Positions 10,559-20,611 of a stretch of DNA of 64,000 nt are shown one piece after another; positions within the stretch are counted from its first letter, which is position 1, and the number at the start of each line of letters is the position of its first letter. Below the pieces are notes generated by a model. That model was not told the DNA's origin and made no database searches. It saw only the letters and a program-made list of their open reading frames with translations. The DNA comes from Nitrosococcus wardiae (GTDB lineage Bacteria; Pseudomonadota; Gammaproteobacteria; Nitrosococcales; Nitrosococcaceae). The stretch is from NCBI RefSeq assembly GCF_004421105.1, contig NZ_CP038033.1, forward strand, positions 1,135,659 to 1,199,658. Direction: 5' to 3'. The translations under genes and the position numbers were made by a program.

Positions 10559-11465
10559 CCAAGTTCCGAAATCCGGCCGGTCCCTGAACGAGGCCTCTGG
10601 TCAATCATTCCCAGCCCAGCAGCAGTCAAGGTCCAGTGGATTGGTCTGGCGTTCCCTTATTTTTAGCTTAGGGCAGGTACTCTCTACGCTTGTTTTTGGT
10701 TTGGTGGGGTTATGCTTGTCCTTCCTACCCTTTTCCTACCGTTACCGTTTTCTCATCCAATGGGGCCGCCTCAATTTTTGGTGGCTTAAGAAAACCTGTG
10801 GTGTTAGCTTTCGAGTCCGAGGTGTAGAGCACATTCCCTCGGGTCCGGCGGTAGTACTATGCAAGCATCAGTCGTCCTGGGAGACGATTGCCCTACAGCA
10901 GATTTTCCCGCCCCAGATTTGGGTGCTGAAACGGGAGCTGTTATGGGTTCCCTTCTTTGGCTGGGGGTTGGCCTTACTTGAGCCTATTGCCATTGACCGT
11001 AAGGCAGGGCGTAAGGCTCTGGAGCAAATTATACAACAAGGTCGCCAGCGTCTTGCCGCGGGCCGTTGGGTGGTGGTGTTTCCGGAAGGTACCCGGATGC
11101 CACCCGGAACGATGGGTCGTTTTGGCATTGGGGGGGCGGCCTTGGCCCAAGCCACAGGCTATCCGGTGGTGCCGGTGGCTCATAACGCAGGACGCTATTG
11201 GCCCCGCGGTGGGTTTATCAAATATCCTGGGGTGATCGATGTCGTTATTGGGCCTCCCATTGATACTCAAGGCAAGACGGCGACTCAAGTAAATCAAGAA
11301 GCATACGATTGGATAAAACAAGCCATGGAGGAAATCGACCCTCCTGAGGCCGATGAATGTCCTGAAGCATCCAACTTAGATGCTTTAAATTTAGTTGTGC
11401 CGATTGAAAAGTACCGGAAACTTAATGCTAACACCCAAAGATATAGTGCGGTTGCTAATCGTTGA
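10551..11465 (+). CDS. plsC: 1-acyl-sn-glycerol-3-phosphate acyltransferase (PlsC family)
   Basis: Membrane acyltransferase that makes phosphatidic acid from lysophosphatidic acid. After a ~30-residue polar N-terminus there is a hydrophobic stretch (residues 31-60). The catalytic motif is the HX4E variant HQSSWE (106-111) rather than HX4D, as in many proteobacterial members. The glycerol-phosphate motif FPEGTR is at 177-182. A ~40-residue polar tail follows the domain. ATG 10551 lies inside the end of gmhB. The next gene starts within its last ~40 bases. The exact acyl substrate cannot be told from sequence. Confidence 0.9.
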   Translation: MDSQVPKSGRSLNEASGQSFPAQQQSRSSGLVWRSLIFSLGQVLSTLVFGLVGLCLSFLPFSYRYRFLIQWGRLNFWWLKKTCGVSFRVRGVEHIPSGPAVVLCKHQSSWETIALQQIFPPQIWVLKRELLWVPFFGWGLALLEPIAIDRKAGRKALEQIIQQGRQRLAAGRWVVVFPEGTRMPPGTMGRFGIGGAALAQATGYPVVPVAHNAGRYWPRGGFIKYPGVIDVVIGPPIDTQGKTATQVNQEAYDWIKQAMEEIDPPEADECPEASNLDALNLVVPIEKYRKLNANTQRYSAVANR

Positions 11466-13515
11466 TGCCTCCTTTGAAAATGCCGAAATGGTTACCAACC
11501 TGCTGCGCAATATGGGCTTTGCAGTGCGGGCCTCGCGAGTGGAGGAAGAGGAGGAAATCCGGGAGGCATTGGAGGGGCAAGCCTGGGATTTAATCGTTTG
11601 TGCCGCTACACTCCCCCAGTTGAGGGTGGCACAGATGTTACAGATGCTGGCCCAGTCCGAAAAGGATATCCCGCTGATTGTCGTGGTCGACGAGAAAACT
11701 GATCCGGATGATATCGACGAGATGTATGCTGATGGTGTCCGGGATGTGGTACTCAAAAGCCGTCTTCTCCGCCTTCAATATGTGGTCAAACGGGAGCTGC
11801 GGGACTTGGAAAGTCGCCGGGCGCGACGTCGCAGTGAGATGGTGTTAGGAGAAAGTGAGCGTCGGGCCCGGGCGCTATTAGAAAGTTCCCGGGACGCTGT
11901 CGGTTATGTCCACGAAGGTATGCACCTCTACGCTAATCGGGCTTACCTGGAACTCTTTGGCTGCCATGATCTTGATGAAATTGAGGGGATGCCTCTGCTG
12001 GATATGGTGGCGCCCGAGGAACATAGCCGTTTTAAGACCTTTCTCAGAGAATATGGGGCTAGCGAGGGGGGAAAGGCCCAGCTTCCCTTAAAGGGGCGTA
12101 AGTTGGATGGTAGCACCTTTAGGGCCACTTTAGAGTTCACCCCTGCAAGCATTGAAGGTGAACCTTGCACCCAAATTGTTATCCGGGATGAGGCTTATAA
12201 TCCTGCTGCGGAAGAAAAGATTAAACAGGCCCAACAGCGGGATGTGTTAACCGGTCTCTTTGGCCGGTCCCATTGTTTTGAGTTGATGGAAGAAGCGGTA
12301 TCTGCGGCCAGGGTAGGAGAAAAGGAGAGCAGTTTGCTCTATATTGCTTTGGATCAGTTTAACCGGGTCAGAATACGGGTAGGTATTGGGGCTAGCGACC
12401 TGGTTATCACGGATGTGGCCCGGACTTTACAGCAGTATTGTGATGAAAAGGGGGTTCTAGCCCGTTTTGGAGATGAGATTTTTATTCTCCTAGTCGCTCA
12501 AGCGAGTGATGAGCAAGTGGACACATTGGCTGAGCAGTTGCGCCAAGCCGTAGATCAGCATTTGGTGGAGATTGGTGAGCGGAGCATCAATGTGACGTGC
12601 AGTATTGGGCTCTGTCGGATGGGGGAGAATACGCCAGGAGTACAGCAGGTACTGGAGCGGGCCCATAAGGCTTGTGTCAAAGCTCAGGAAGCGGGAGGCA
12701 ACCGGGTTGAGCGTTATAGCCCAGTGGCTGCGGATCTTACCGATCAGGAAAAAATCAAGCAGTGGGAGATCCGATTCCGGGAAGCGATGGACAAGGATGG
12801 TTTTCGCCTGCTCTATCAACCTGTAGTGAGTCTCCATGGCAAGACCGAAGAAGTCTTTGAAGCCTTGTTGCGGATGACTGATAAGGCGGGGGGATATATT
12901 TCACCGGAAGAATTTTTAGGGCCCGCAGCTCAACTTAAGCTGATGGGCGAGATCGATCGTTGGGTGATTGCCAAGGCCAGTAGCGTATTACGGGATCGAC
13001 ACCAAGCGGGCCAGCCCACCCGCTTTTTTATCAAATTGTCGGACTTTTCGATCCATGATAAAAATCTATTGCCTTGGCTTGAGAGGCATTTACAAGAGAA
13101 TCAGTTAGATGCCAGTTCGCTCATTTTTGAGATTAGCGAGAATTCTGCCCTTAACTATTTAAAACGGATGCAACAACTCATTGGGGGAATTCGGGCTTTA
13201 GGATGCCGCTTTGCCCTAGAACATTTTGGCACCGGGCTGGATATGTCCAATTGCTTAAAGCATCTCGATGTGGATTACCTCAAAATTAATGGTGCTTTCA
13301 TAGAAAATTTACTCCAAGAAGAAGAAAACCAAACAGTTGTCAAGACCATTATTGATATGGCTAAAGAAGCAGGTAAACCGACTATTGCTGAATTTGTCTC
13401 CGATGCCAATACTTTGGCGCTGCTTTGGCAGTTTGGCGTGGATTATGCCCAGGGCCATTACATTCAGGAGCCTAATGAATTGCTAAGTTATGAATTTTCT
13501 GGGGATATCCAATAG
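11425..13515 (+). CDS. FimX-like REC-PAS-GGDEF-EAL protein with degenerate catalytic motifs
   Basis: 696-residue signalling protein. Domain order is receiver-like (about 8-125), PAS (about 150-265), GGDEF (about 275-430) and EAL (about 440-690). The GGDEF signature is replaced by FGDEI (RFGDEIFILL). The EAL motif itself is intact (VFEALLRM), but metal-binding positions differ from active phosphodiesterases: FIKLSD replaces the usual Asn, LEHFGTG replaces DDFGTG, and YLKIN replaces YLKID. This pattern, the domain order and the C-terminal SYEFSGD resemble FimX, a non-catalytic c-di-GMP effector that controls type IV pili. I infer a c-di-GMP sensor rather than an enzyme. ATG 11425 (MLTPKDIVRLL) is chosen over 11395, leaving a 41-base overlap with plsC. 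Confidence 0.8.
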   Translation: MLTPKDIVRLLIVDASFENAEMVTNLLRNMGFAVRASRVEEEEEIREALEGQAWDLIVCAATLPQLRVAQMLQMLAQSEKDIPLIVVVDEKTDPDDIDEMYADGVRDVVLKSRLLRLQYVVKRELRDLESRRARRRSEMVLGESERRARALLESSRDAVGYVHEGMHLYANRAYLELFGCHDLDEIEGMPLLDMVAPEEHSRFKTFLREYGASEGGKAQLPLKGRKLDGSTFRATLEFTPASIEGEPCTQIVIRDEAYNPAAEEKIKQAQQRDVLTGLFGRSHCFELMEEAVSAARVGEKESSLLYIALDQFNRVRIRVGIGASDLVITDVARTLQQYCDEKGVLARFGDEIFILLVAQASDEQVDTLAEQLRQAVDQHLVEIGERSINVTCSIGLCRMGENTPGVQQVLERAHKACVKAQEAGGNRVERYSPVAADLTDQEKIKQWEIRFREAMDKDGFRLLYQPVVSLHGKTEEVFEALLRMTDKAGGYISPEEFLGPAAQLKLMGEIDRWVIAKASSVLRDRHQAGQPTRFFIKLSDFSIHDKNLLPWLERHLQENQLDASSLIFEISENSALNYLKRMQQLIGGIRALGCRFALEHFGTGLDMSNCLKHLDVDYLKINGAFIENLLQEEENQTVVKTIIDMAKEAGKPTIAEFVSDANTLALLWQFGVDYAQGHYIQEPNELLSYEFSGDIQ

Positions 13516-13565
13516 CGCGATTTTGCCGCCACCTCTTCACCCTCCCTCCAAGGCAACAAGTAGCG

Positions 13566-13582
13566 CGTGCGCTGTGCGCACG
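13566..13582. other. Short GC-rich hairpin after the FimX-like gene
   Basis: A perfect inverted repeat CGTGCGC / GCGCACG with a three-base loop lies ~50 bases after the FimX-like stop codon. No T-run follows directly, so it is at best a weak transcription end or a processing/stability hairpin. Confidence 0.4.
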
Positions 13583-13705
13583 AAGAGGCGGCTCATTTTT
13601 GGAGTTTCGCCATGACTGATATCAATTTTGTTCCTACAAAACTTCATCTTCGCTTTTAAGATAGTAGCCATACGAGATAGGAGTCCCACGCTTTACCTCC
13701 TTGAA

Positions 13706-15018
13706 CAATAGTTCGGACAGTTTTTATACCTTGTTGCTGTAGGCAGGGGCCTGCTGGTATCGGAAAATGGTGTCTACGACAACGCCATTTTTTGACGATA
13801 ACCAAAGGCCCCTACATTGATAATAGAAACCCTTTTAGCTCAAATGTCCAGTCTCTCCACGGCGCAACGTAAGTTTATGAAGGTGTTATTAACGACGTGG
13901 ATGTGTCTGCGTGGCAAAGCCACCTTTCGTAATTTAAGCCGTTATAGCCAACTCAATGAGAAGACGTACGCCCGGTGGTTCCGGCGACCGTTTGATTTTG
14001 TCGAGTTCAATCGTCTGTGTTTAGCCGATCTTTTGGCGCAGCGTACCCGGCTTATTGCCGTGATGGATTGCAGCTTTAGTGAAAAAAGTGGTCGGCACAC
14101 CTATGGTTTGGATAAGTTCTACAACAGCACGCACGATAGGGCCCAGAAGGGTCTGGAAATCTCTACGCTGGCCTTCGTGGATGTGGAATATGCTACCGCC
14201 TACAGCTTCTCCACCCGCCAGACGCCTCCCCCTGAGCATCCGGATGAAACACGAGTGGATGGGTACTTGCAGCATCTCAGAGAAGACCGGCACGCGTTGC
14301 CCGACACCATCGATTACCTGGTCACCGACGGCTATTACAGCAAAAAGAAGTTTACTGATGGGGTCGTGGACATCGGTCTTCATCAGATCGGCAAGCTTCG
14401 CCACGACGCCAACCTACGCTATCTCTACCAGGGTCCACAAAAACCCCGGGGCCGTCGCAGGCAGTACGACGGCAAGGTGCAATTTGACGACTTGAGCCGC
14501 CTTAAGTGGGTCCGGGAAATGGAGGGGGTCTATATTTACACCACAGTCGTCCACAGTGTCGGGCTCAAACGCACGATCCGCATCACCTATTTGCTCAAGC
14601 CAGATGGGCACAGGTTGCAGACCGCTCTGCTATTTTCGACCGATACCGAACTCTCTGCGGAGCAGATGTATCGGTACTACAAAGCCCGTTTTCAAATCGA
14701 ATTTCTATTTCGTGACGCTAAGCAATTTACCGGCTTGTCCGACTGCCAGGCGCGAAGCAAAGAAGCCCTTCATTTTCACTTCAATGCCGCCATGACCGTG
14801 TTGAATCTGCTTAAACTTGAAGACCGTCAGCAAGCTTCAAACTCACAGGGGCACGTCATTTCTATCATGAGCTGGAAAATCCGTAAATTCAACGCGCATC
14901 TGCTCCAACGATTTTCTGAAAAGTTAGGTTTAGACTTCAGTTTGATAAAATCCCATCCCGCCTATGAAACCCTGCAAAACTATGGGGCTACGGCAGCTTA
15001 AAACTGTCTGGAGTATTG
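13706..15018 (+). mobile_element. IS4-family insertion sequence with inverted ends and target duplication
   Basis: About 1.31 kb with one transposase gene. The left end (13706-13726, CAATAGTTCGGACAGTTTTT) and the reverse complement of the right end (14998-15018, CAATACTCCAGACAGTTTTA) match at 17 of 21 positions. The identical 6-mer CTTGAA flanks it directly at 13700-13705 and 15019-15024, consistent with a target-site duplication. A hairpin (AAAATGG at 13764-13770, CCATTTT at 13785-13791) between the left end and the gene could damp read-through from outside, as in many insertion sequences. No frameshift is seen, so it looks recently active. Ends were placed by eye. Confidence 0.82.
13817..15001 (+). 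CDS. IS4-family DDE transposase
   Basis: 394-residue transposase. The DDE catalytic residues are visible: D84 in AVMDCSF, D171 in VTDGYYSKKKF, and E295 within YYKARFQIEFLFRDAK. The last fits the IS4-family signature Y-2-R-3-E-6-K exactly (Y288, R291, E295, K302). The start is TTG 13817, preceded by AAAGG; ATG 13844 is an alternative. The gene fills nearly the whole element and stops 17 bases before the right end. Confidence 0.92.
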   Translation: MIIETLLAQMSSLSTAQRKFMKVLLTTWMCLRGKATFRNLSRYSQLNEKTYARWFRRPFDFVEFNRLCLADLLAQRTRLIAVMDCSFSEKSGRHTYGLDKFYNSTHDRAQKGLEISTLAFVDVEYATAYSFSTRQTPPPEHPDETRVDGYLQHLREDRHALPDTIDYLVTDGYYSKKKFTDGVVDIGLHQIGKLRHDANLRYLYQGPQKPRGRRRQYDGKVQFDDLSRLKWVREMEGVYIYTTVVHSVGLKRTIRITYLLKPDGHRLQTALLFSTDTELSAEQMYRYYKARFQIEFLFRDAKQFTGLSDCQARSKEALHFHFNAAMTVLNLLKLEDRQQASNSQGHVISIMSWKIRKFNAHLLQRFSEKLGLDFSLIKSHPAYETLQNYGATAA

Positions 15019-15097
15019 CTTGAAAGAAGTGAGAAGAAATTGGGGTGTCGCCGCGTTGTTTCTAGCAATCAAAATAATAGACCAAAAGAGTGGCCTT

Positions 15098-16678
15098 TTA
15101 GGGGGTTGGGTGCAATTGATGAAGAAGCTGCTCCGCCAGGCTCTCCATATTCAAAGGCTGGGAAGTTTCAATGGGAAGGGTGATGTTTTGCTCCGCTTCA
15201 GTTAGGGGTTCCTGAGTCGTTTGCTGGTGTTCCAGGACAGCGAGATCGGCATCGGAGGCATCCCTGTCCTGACGCTGGCGTTCCCGTATCCGCTGCTGTA
15301 GCTGCTGGGGATCGCAGCGAAAATCTAGGATGGCAAAGGGCACGCTTAGTGTTTGGGCTAAGTCCTGAAAGGCTTGGCGTTGTACTTGCTTGAGAAAGGC
15401 CGCATCCACAAGGACAGGGTACCCCGCTGTTAGCACAGTTTGGGCAAGTTGCTGGAGGTGCTGGTAAGTTTGGCGACTGGATTGTGCAGAATAAATTCCG
15501 GTAGCTACCCCTTCACCGAGACGGTCTCGGGATTTCAAACCATGGAGGCGTTTGCGTTCAATATCCGAGCGCAAGCGGATGGCGCCGAGGCGATCGAGGA
15601 GGGGCTGACTCAAGGTGGTTTTACCGCTCCCGGAGAGACCATGGGTAATGATTAAAAAGGTTTGGGCCGGTTGAATATAGCCTAAGGCCAGTTTGAGGTA
15701 ACTGCGGTAGTCTTCCTTGACGGCTTGGGCCTCGGGGGGCGAGGGGGCTTGTCCCAGGCGGATAGCGGTGACCTTGGCCCGGACGAGAGCACGATAAACT
15801 TGATAGTAATTCAGTACCGCCAGTCCAGGATAATCGCCGCTGTGTTCTAGGTAGCGGTTAAGGCAATGATGGGCCAGATCCGGGCGGCCCCGATCCTCCA
15901 GGTCCATGACCAGGAAGGCAAGCTCACTCATGATATCAATCCAACGTAGGTTCTCATTAAATTCAATACAGTCAAAAATGACGAACTGGCTATTCCTTAA
16001 GGCGATATTGCCTAGATGCAAATCGCCGTGACATTCTCGCACAGAACCTGCCTTTTTACGGTCGATAAATTCTGGTTGCAGTTGCTGCCATTTTTCCTCC
16101 GTCCATTGCCGAAGGCGAGCCAGCCATTCTTGATCCTCCTTCTCTTCTGCAAGAAAGGTATTCACCTGTTCAAAGTTTTCTAAGGCCGGTTGCAGCACCG
16201 CCTCGGGGGTACCATAAGGGCTGTCTTGGGGGGCAATGGCAATGCTTTGGTGAAAGGTCGCGACTTTATTGGCTAAGCTCCCGATGAGTTCTGGAGACAA
16301 TTCGCCCCGCTGCAAGCAGTAGTCTAGGCGGGCTTGCTGGGGAAATTGGACCATTTTGACTGCGTATTCTATGGGGGCGTCGGCACCGCCAAGACAGGGA
16401 TGGGCGGGACTGCCGCTGATAGGAACCACCTCCAGGTAGATTTCGGGGGCAAGCCGCCGGTTGAGCCGTAATTCCTCATGACAATAGTGGCGGCGCTTGT
16501 CTAGGGTGGAAAAATCGAGGAAACCTAAATTAAGGGGTTTTTTGATTTTATAGACATAGGGTCCAGTCAGCACCAGCCAGGAAATGTGGGTTTCAATCAG
16601 GGTAAGGTTTTCAACGGCATGATTGTAAACTTTAGGCTGTTGGAGGGCTTTAATCAGGGTGCCCACCGGTTCAGTCAT
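15098..16678 (-). CDS. Aminoglycoside-phosphotransferase-like / P-loop kinase fusion protein
   Basis: 526-residue two-domain protein. The first ~330 residues are an APH-type kinase fold, with the catalytic-loop-like ECHGDLHLGNIALRN and the metal-binding-like FDCIEFNENLRWID. The C-terminal ~190 residues are an AAA/zeta-type P-loop kinase (HGLSGSGKTTLSQ followed by LRSDIERKRLHGL). Such fusions are widespread in proteobacteria and usually annotated as bifunctional; the true substrates are not known and antibiotic resistance should not be assumed. It follows cca on the minus strand. The IS4 element sits 80 bases beyond its stop codon. Confidence 0.85.
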   Translation of the reverse strand: MTEPVGTLIKALQQPKVYNHAVENLTLIETHISWLVLTGPYVYKIKKPLNLGFLDFSTLDKRRHYCHEELRLNRRLAPEIYLEVVPISGSPAHPCLGGADAPIEYAVKMVQFPQQARLDYCLQRGELSPELIGSLANKVATFHQSIAIAPQDSPYGTPEAVLQPALENFEQVNTFLAEEKEDQEWLARLRQWTEEKWQQLQPEFIDRKKAGSVRECHGDLHLGNIALRNSQFVIFDCIEFNENLRWIDIMSELAFLVMDLEDRGRPDLAHHCLNRYLEHSGDYPGLAVLNYYQVYRALVRAKVTAIRLGQAPSPPEAQAVKEDYRSYLKLALGYIQPAQTFLIITHGLSGSGKTTLSQPLLDRLGAIRLRSDIERKRLHGLKSRDRLGEGVATGIYSAQSSRQTYQHLQQLAQTVLTAGYPVLVDAAFLKQVQRQAFQDLAQTLSVPFAILDFRCDPQQLQQRIRERQRQDRDASDADLAVLEHQQTTQEPLTEAEQNITLPIETSQPLNMESLAEQLLHQLHPTP

Positions 16679-16736
16679 ATTCCCCCTCCCTTAAGGTGAT
16701 TGCAGGTTTTGGTTCGTCTTATAATTCTAAATTAGC

Positions 16737-17948
16737 TCAATTCATTATGATTTGCTTAATGGCTTTAATTCGCTGCTGCTGGAGTTCTCGGGCAATCGCC
16801 TCACCTTGGAGGCCCGCTGCCACCAGAGGCCGTGCGGTTACTGCCGCCGCCGCGCGAAAGGCGGATCGGAGCCGGTCAGCCTGAGGGTAGGGCCGGCTTT
16901 CTAATCCAGCCCGTCCCCGGGCATCCGCTTCACAGGCCAGCAAGAACTGCTCGAAACGGGAAGGCCGACGGAAAACATCGACTCTATTGAGCAGTTTGAG
17001 GAGGGTCCCGGGGCGTAACTCCTGAGCCCGATGGACTTGGTCATGGTAGCGGGCCACATGGACGGCAAGCTCCTGATAAGCTTTGGGAACTCGCAAGCGT
17101 TGGCAGAGGGTCTGGACCAAAGCGGCTCCCCGCTCCCCATGGCCGCGATGGTGGGGCCATTCAGAGGGGGGGGTTTCCCCCTTGCCCAGGTCATGGGTTA
17201 AGGCGGCGAAGCGGACTTGGGTATCCTGGCTTAGGCGGGCGGCTATGTCTAGGACCTTCAAAGTATGGATGCCGGTGTCGATTTCGGGGTGGTAGCGCTT
17301 AGGTTGGGGAACACCAAATAGGCGCTCAATCTCAGGAAAGATCCGGGCCAAGGCACCGCAGGCCCTTAGGGTTTCAAAGAATCGCCGGGGATAGGACTCG
17401 GCGAGGGCTTGCTCTAATTCCTTCCACACCCGTTCGGGCACTAAGTGATCCACCTCGCCGGCGGCCACCATTGCTTGCATGAGGGCCATGGTTTCAGGAG
17501 CCACCTCAAAATCAAAGCGGGCAGCAAAGCGGGCCACCCGCAGGATACGGACGGGATCTTCAACAAAAGCGGGGGAGACGTGCCGCAAGATTCCCTGTTC
17601 CAGATCCTGCTGTCCTCCAAAGGGATCGAAAAGCACACCCTCAGGAGATTCGGCAATGGCATTGATGGTGAGATCCCGACGCTGTAAGTCTTCTTCCAAG
17701 GTAACGTCGGGGGCGGCGTAAACCTCAAAGCCTTTGTAGCCTGGCCCGGTCTTGCGTTCAGTCCGGGCCAGGGCATATTCCTCCTGAGTTTGAGGATGAA
17801 GAAACACAGGAAAATCCTTTCCGACGGGGCGGTAGCCTTGGGCGAGCAGGCTGGCCGGGGTGGCTCCCACGACCACATAGTCCCGCTCCTTAACCGGGCG
17901 TCCTAGAAGCTTGTCCCGGACAGCACCACCGACGAGATAGATTTCCAC
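16737..17948 (-). CDS. cca: Multifunctional CCA-adding tRNA nucleotidyltransferase
   Basis: Adds and repairs the 3' CCA end of tRNAs without a template. The N-terminal nucleotidyltransferase domain is clear: [21 protein letters not shown] with the catalytic acidic pair nearby, [35 protein letters not shown]. An HD phosphohydrolase domain follows (ALTHDLGKG near residue 254), giving the gammaproteobacterial class of about 410 residues; this one has 403. It begins 8 bases after the upstream NDUFA9-like gene, so the two are probably co-transcribed. Confidence 0.96.
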   Translation of the reverse strand: MEIYLVGGAVRDKLLGRPVKERDYVVVGATPASLLAQGYRPVGKDFPVFLHPQTQEEYALARTERKTGPGYKGFEVYAAPDVTLEEDLQRRDLTINAIAESPEGVLFDPFGGQQDLEQGILRHVSPAFVEDPVRILRVARFAARFDFEVAPETMALMQAMVAAGEVDHLVPERVWKELEQALAESYPRRFFETLRACGALARIFPEIERLFGVPQPKRYHPEIDTGIHTLKVLDIAARLSQDTQVRFAALTHDLGKGETPPSEWPHHRGHGERGAALVQTLCQRLRVPKAYQELAVHVARYHDQVHRAQELRPGTLLKLLNRVDVFRRPSRFEQFLLACEADARGRAGLESRPYPQADRLRSAFRAAAAVTARPLVAAGLQGEAIARELQQQRIKAIKQIIMN

Positions 17949-17956
17949 GAGTATTA

Positions 17957-18940
17957 CTAGCTCAAACCAGTTTCTTCAGGGCGATGGGCATGTTGCCGCA
18001 ATTCAAGATAATGGCTCCTTTGATTATGTTGGCCGAGATATGTAGGGACCACTGCATCAATGGTGGTAGGTTCGATCCCCAGCTCGCTCAGCCCATTTTG
18101 ATGGCAGATGCTAGGTGCCTGCAAGGAGTCATAATTGTCCTTGGAAAAAGGTTTTCCAGGCAGGTATTCAAAAATGTCCGCCTGCAGACGGCTCAGTTTA
18201 TCGGAAAGTCCGATGATTCTGCGCCTGAGGCCTAGGACCTTGGCCGTATATTCGACTACTTGCTTCAGCGTGTAGATCTTGGGGCCACACAATTCATAGC
18301 TCTGACCAAAGCTGTCCTTATCCGGGAGGGTGCGGACAAAGGCTTGGGCTACCTCCCCCACATAGACCGGAGTAAGGCGGGCATCCGGACAGGCCAAAGG
18401 GAAGACAAAAGGCGACAGCTTGAGTAAGGCACCAAAACGGTTAAAAAAATTGTCGCCGGGGCCAAAGATGATAGAGGGTCGGAAGATGGTGACCTGAAGT
18501 CCCTGTTCCGCTAAGGCCAGCACCCGGGCTTCCCCTTCCCCCTTGCTACGCAGATAATGACTGGCGCCCTGGTTGGCATCGGCGTTAAGTGCACTCATGT
18601 GGAGCAATCGCTGAATGCCGGTATCAAGACAAGCTTGGGCCACTTTCGCTGCCAGATCCGCATGAACTCGACGGAAGCCGCTGCCATCACGTCCTTTTTC
18701 ATTAAGAATGCCCACCAAATTAATCACGCTATGGCAGCCGCTCAACTGGGCTGCGAGCTGGGCCGGATCGTGAACATCGGCTTCCTTGAGTTGTAAAGCG
18801 GGCAAGACAAGTAAATCCCGGTGCCGTTGCCGGTGCCGGGTTAGCACCCGCACCCTATAGCCATGGTCCACCAAGTGGGCAGCTAGCCATCGACCAACAA
18901 AACCTGTACCTCCCAGGATGCAGACGGTCTGTTCGTTCAT
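17957..18940 (-). CDS. NDUFA9-like NAD(P)-binding protein (atypical SDR)
   Basis: 327-residue Rossmann-fold protein beginning with the glycine-rich dinucleotide motif [17 protein letters not shown], followed by the strand/Arg pattern [26 protein letters not shown] is typical of the complex I NDUFA9 / NmrA-like group. Bacterial members are usually of unknown role, possibly quinone or NAD(P)H sensing. It leads a minus-strand run with cca and the APH/kinase fusion. The upstream gap to the plus-strand dehydrogenase gene is AT-rich and probably holds both promoters. Confidence 0.82.
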   Translation of the reverse strand: MNEQTVCILGGTGFVGRWLAAHLVDHGYRVRVLTRHRQRHRDLLVLPALQLKEADVHDPAQLAAQLSGCHSVINLVGILNEKGRDGSGFRRVHADLAAKVAQACLDTGIQRLLHMSALNADANQGASHYLRSKGEGEARVLALAEQGLQVTIFRPSIIFGPGDNFFNRFGALLKLSPFVFPLACPDARLTPVYVGEVAQAFVRTLPDKDSFGQSYELCGPKIYTLKQVVEYTAKVLGLRRRIIGLSDKLSRLQADIFEYLPGKPFSKDNYDSLQAPSICHQNGLSELGIEPTTIDAVVPTYLGQHNQRSHYLELRQHAHRPEETGLS

Positions 18941-19091
18941 TAGCGTCGTTATTCTCCGTTATCTCAACTTCAAAATTAAATACAGGTATCCGTTTTTAGA
19001 ATTATAAACGCATCCCCTTTTAGTCAGGTAAAAGTATGCCCTCCTATACTTAAATTTAATGGCTTATTTTGTCTTACAAGGAGACGTTATT

Positions 19092-20456
19092 ATGGCTTTT
19101 GAATCTGTCAATCCGGCCACGGGCCAATCTCTCAAAACCTTTAGCGCCTGGGACAAGGGGACCATTGAGGAGGCCCTCCAGCAGGTACAGGAAAGTCGTT
19201 TTGTTTGGGCAACCCGCCCCCTTTCGGAGCGCTGCCGCTTATTAGGGGTGGTCGCCCGGCAGCTCCGGGAGCGCAAAGAAGACTTGGCTCGGGTGATTAC
19301 CCTTGAAATGGGTAAGCTTGTCACTGAGGCCCGGGCGGAGATTGAGAAATGCGCCTGGGTCTGTGAATATTATGCCGAGCAGGCTCCCCGATTTCTCGCC
19401 GATGAGGTGGTTGAAAGCGATGCCGGCCGTAGCTATGTGGCCTTACAGCCGCTAGGTACCGTATTAGCGATTATGCCTTGGAATTTTCCTTTTTGGCAGG
19501 TATTTCGCTTTTGCGCCCCTGCCCTGGTGGCCGGGAATACGGCTTTATTAAAGCATGCCTCCAACGTTCCCCAGTGTGCCCTTGCCATTGAGCAGACTTT
19601 GCTAGAGGCCGGTTTTCCCCACGGGGTGTTTCGCACCTTGTTGGTCACTTCGGCTCAAGCGGCAGAGGTGATTGCCGATCCTCGAGTCCAGGGGGTGACC
19701 CTTACGGGGAGTGAGGCTGCTGGGCGTAAGGTGGCTGAATGCGCCGGTCAGCACTTGAAGAAAACGGTGCTAGAGCTAGGAGGCGCAGATCCTTTTATTG
19801 TGTTGGCGGATGCCGATTTGGAGCAAACGGTGCCGGTGGCCGTGCAGTCCCGTTTTGTCAATGGAGGACAAAGCTGCATTGCCGCTAAACGCTTTATTGT
19901 GATGGAAAAAGTGGCGGATGAATTTGTCGCTCGCTTTCAGACTAGTTTGGAAGCTCTGCGGCCAGGTGATCCCTTGGATGAGCAGACCACCCTGGCACCG
20001 CTGGCCCGGTTGGATTTGCGTGAGGAGCTCCACCGACAGGTGAAGGCGAGTATTGAACAGGGGGCAGTGGCGGTCACCGGATGCCACCCTTTGGCCGGAC
20101 CGGGGGCCTACTATGCTCCTTCTATTCTAGACCGAGTACAACCAGGAATGCCGGCCTTCGAGGAGGAACTTTTTGGGCCTGTGGCCGCCATTATCCGGGT
20201 TGCGGACGAGGTGGAAGCGGTCGCCCTGGCCAATGCCTCCCGTTATGGTCTTGGGGGGAGTGTTTGGAGCCGGGATGTGCCACGGGCTGAGGCGCTAGCC
20301 TTGCAACTCCAATGCGGGGCGGCCTTTGTCAATGGTTTGGTGAAAAGCGATCCCCGTTTGCCTTTTGGCGGGGTTAAGTGCTCCGGCTATGGGCGGGAAC
20401 TGTCTTGGCACGGGATGCGGGAGTTTGTTAATCAGAAGACCGTATGGATCAAGTAA
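19092..20456 (+). CDS. NAD(P)-dependent succinate-semialdehyde-type aldehyde dehydrogenase
   Basis: 454-residue aldehyde dehydrogenase. The catalytic glutamate is in VLELGGADPF (about residue 228) and the nucleophilic cysteine in NGGQSCIAAKRF (about 262). GTVLAIMPWNFPFWQVFR and FGGVKCSGYGRELS are typical of the Sad/GabD branch. It oxidises succinic semialdehyde or a similar short aldehyde to the acid. The frame is open from 19059, but ATG 19092 follows AAGGAG and starts on the family's normal N-terminus (AFESVNPATG). It stands alone between divergent core genes. Confidence 0.9.
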   Translation: MAFESVNPATGQSLKTFSAWDKGTIEEALQQVQESRFVWATRPLSERCRLLGVVARQLRERKEDLARVITLEMGKLVTEARAEIEKCAWVCEYYAEQAPRFLADEVVESDAGRSYVALQPLGTVLAIMPWNFPFWQVFRFCAPALVAGNTALLKHASNVPQCALAIEQTLLEAGFPHGVFRTLLVTSAQAAEVIADPRVQGVTLTGSEAAGRKVAECAGQHLKKTVLELGGADPFIVLADADLEQTVPVAVQSRFVNGGQSCIAAKRFIVMEKVADEFVARFQTSLEALRPGDPLDEQTTLAPLARLDLREELHRQVKASIEQGAVAVTGCHPLAGPGAYYAPSILDRVQPGMPAFEEELFGPVAAIIRVADEVEAVALANASRYGLGGSVWSRDVPRAEALALQLQCGAAFVNGLVKSDPRLPFGGVKCSGYGRELSWHGMREFVNQKTVWIK

Positions 20457-20611
20457 CGGCAAAATCTATCTTAACAAACTCTTTGCGTGGGGTTTTTAGA
20501 AAGGAATCACGCTCATCCCTCAAGTTTGCCACCATCTGTCCGATGGTAAACATTGAGATTAAAAACAATTGCCACCGTCTTTCTCTCTTACAAAGATAAG
20601 GATGCAAGTTT

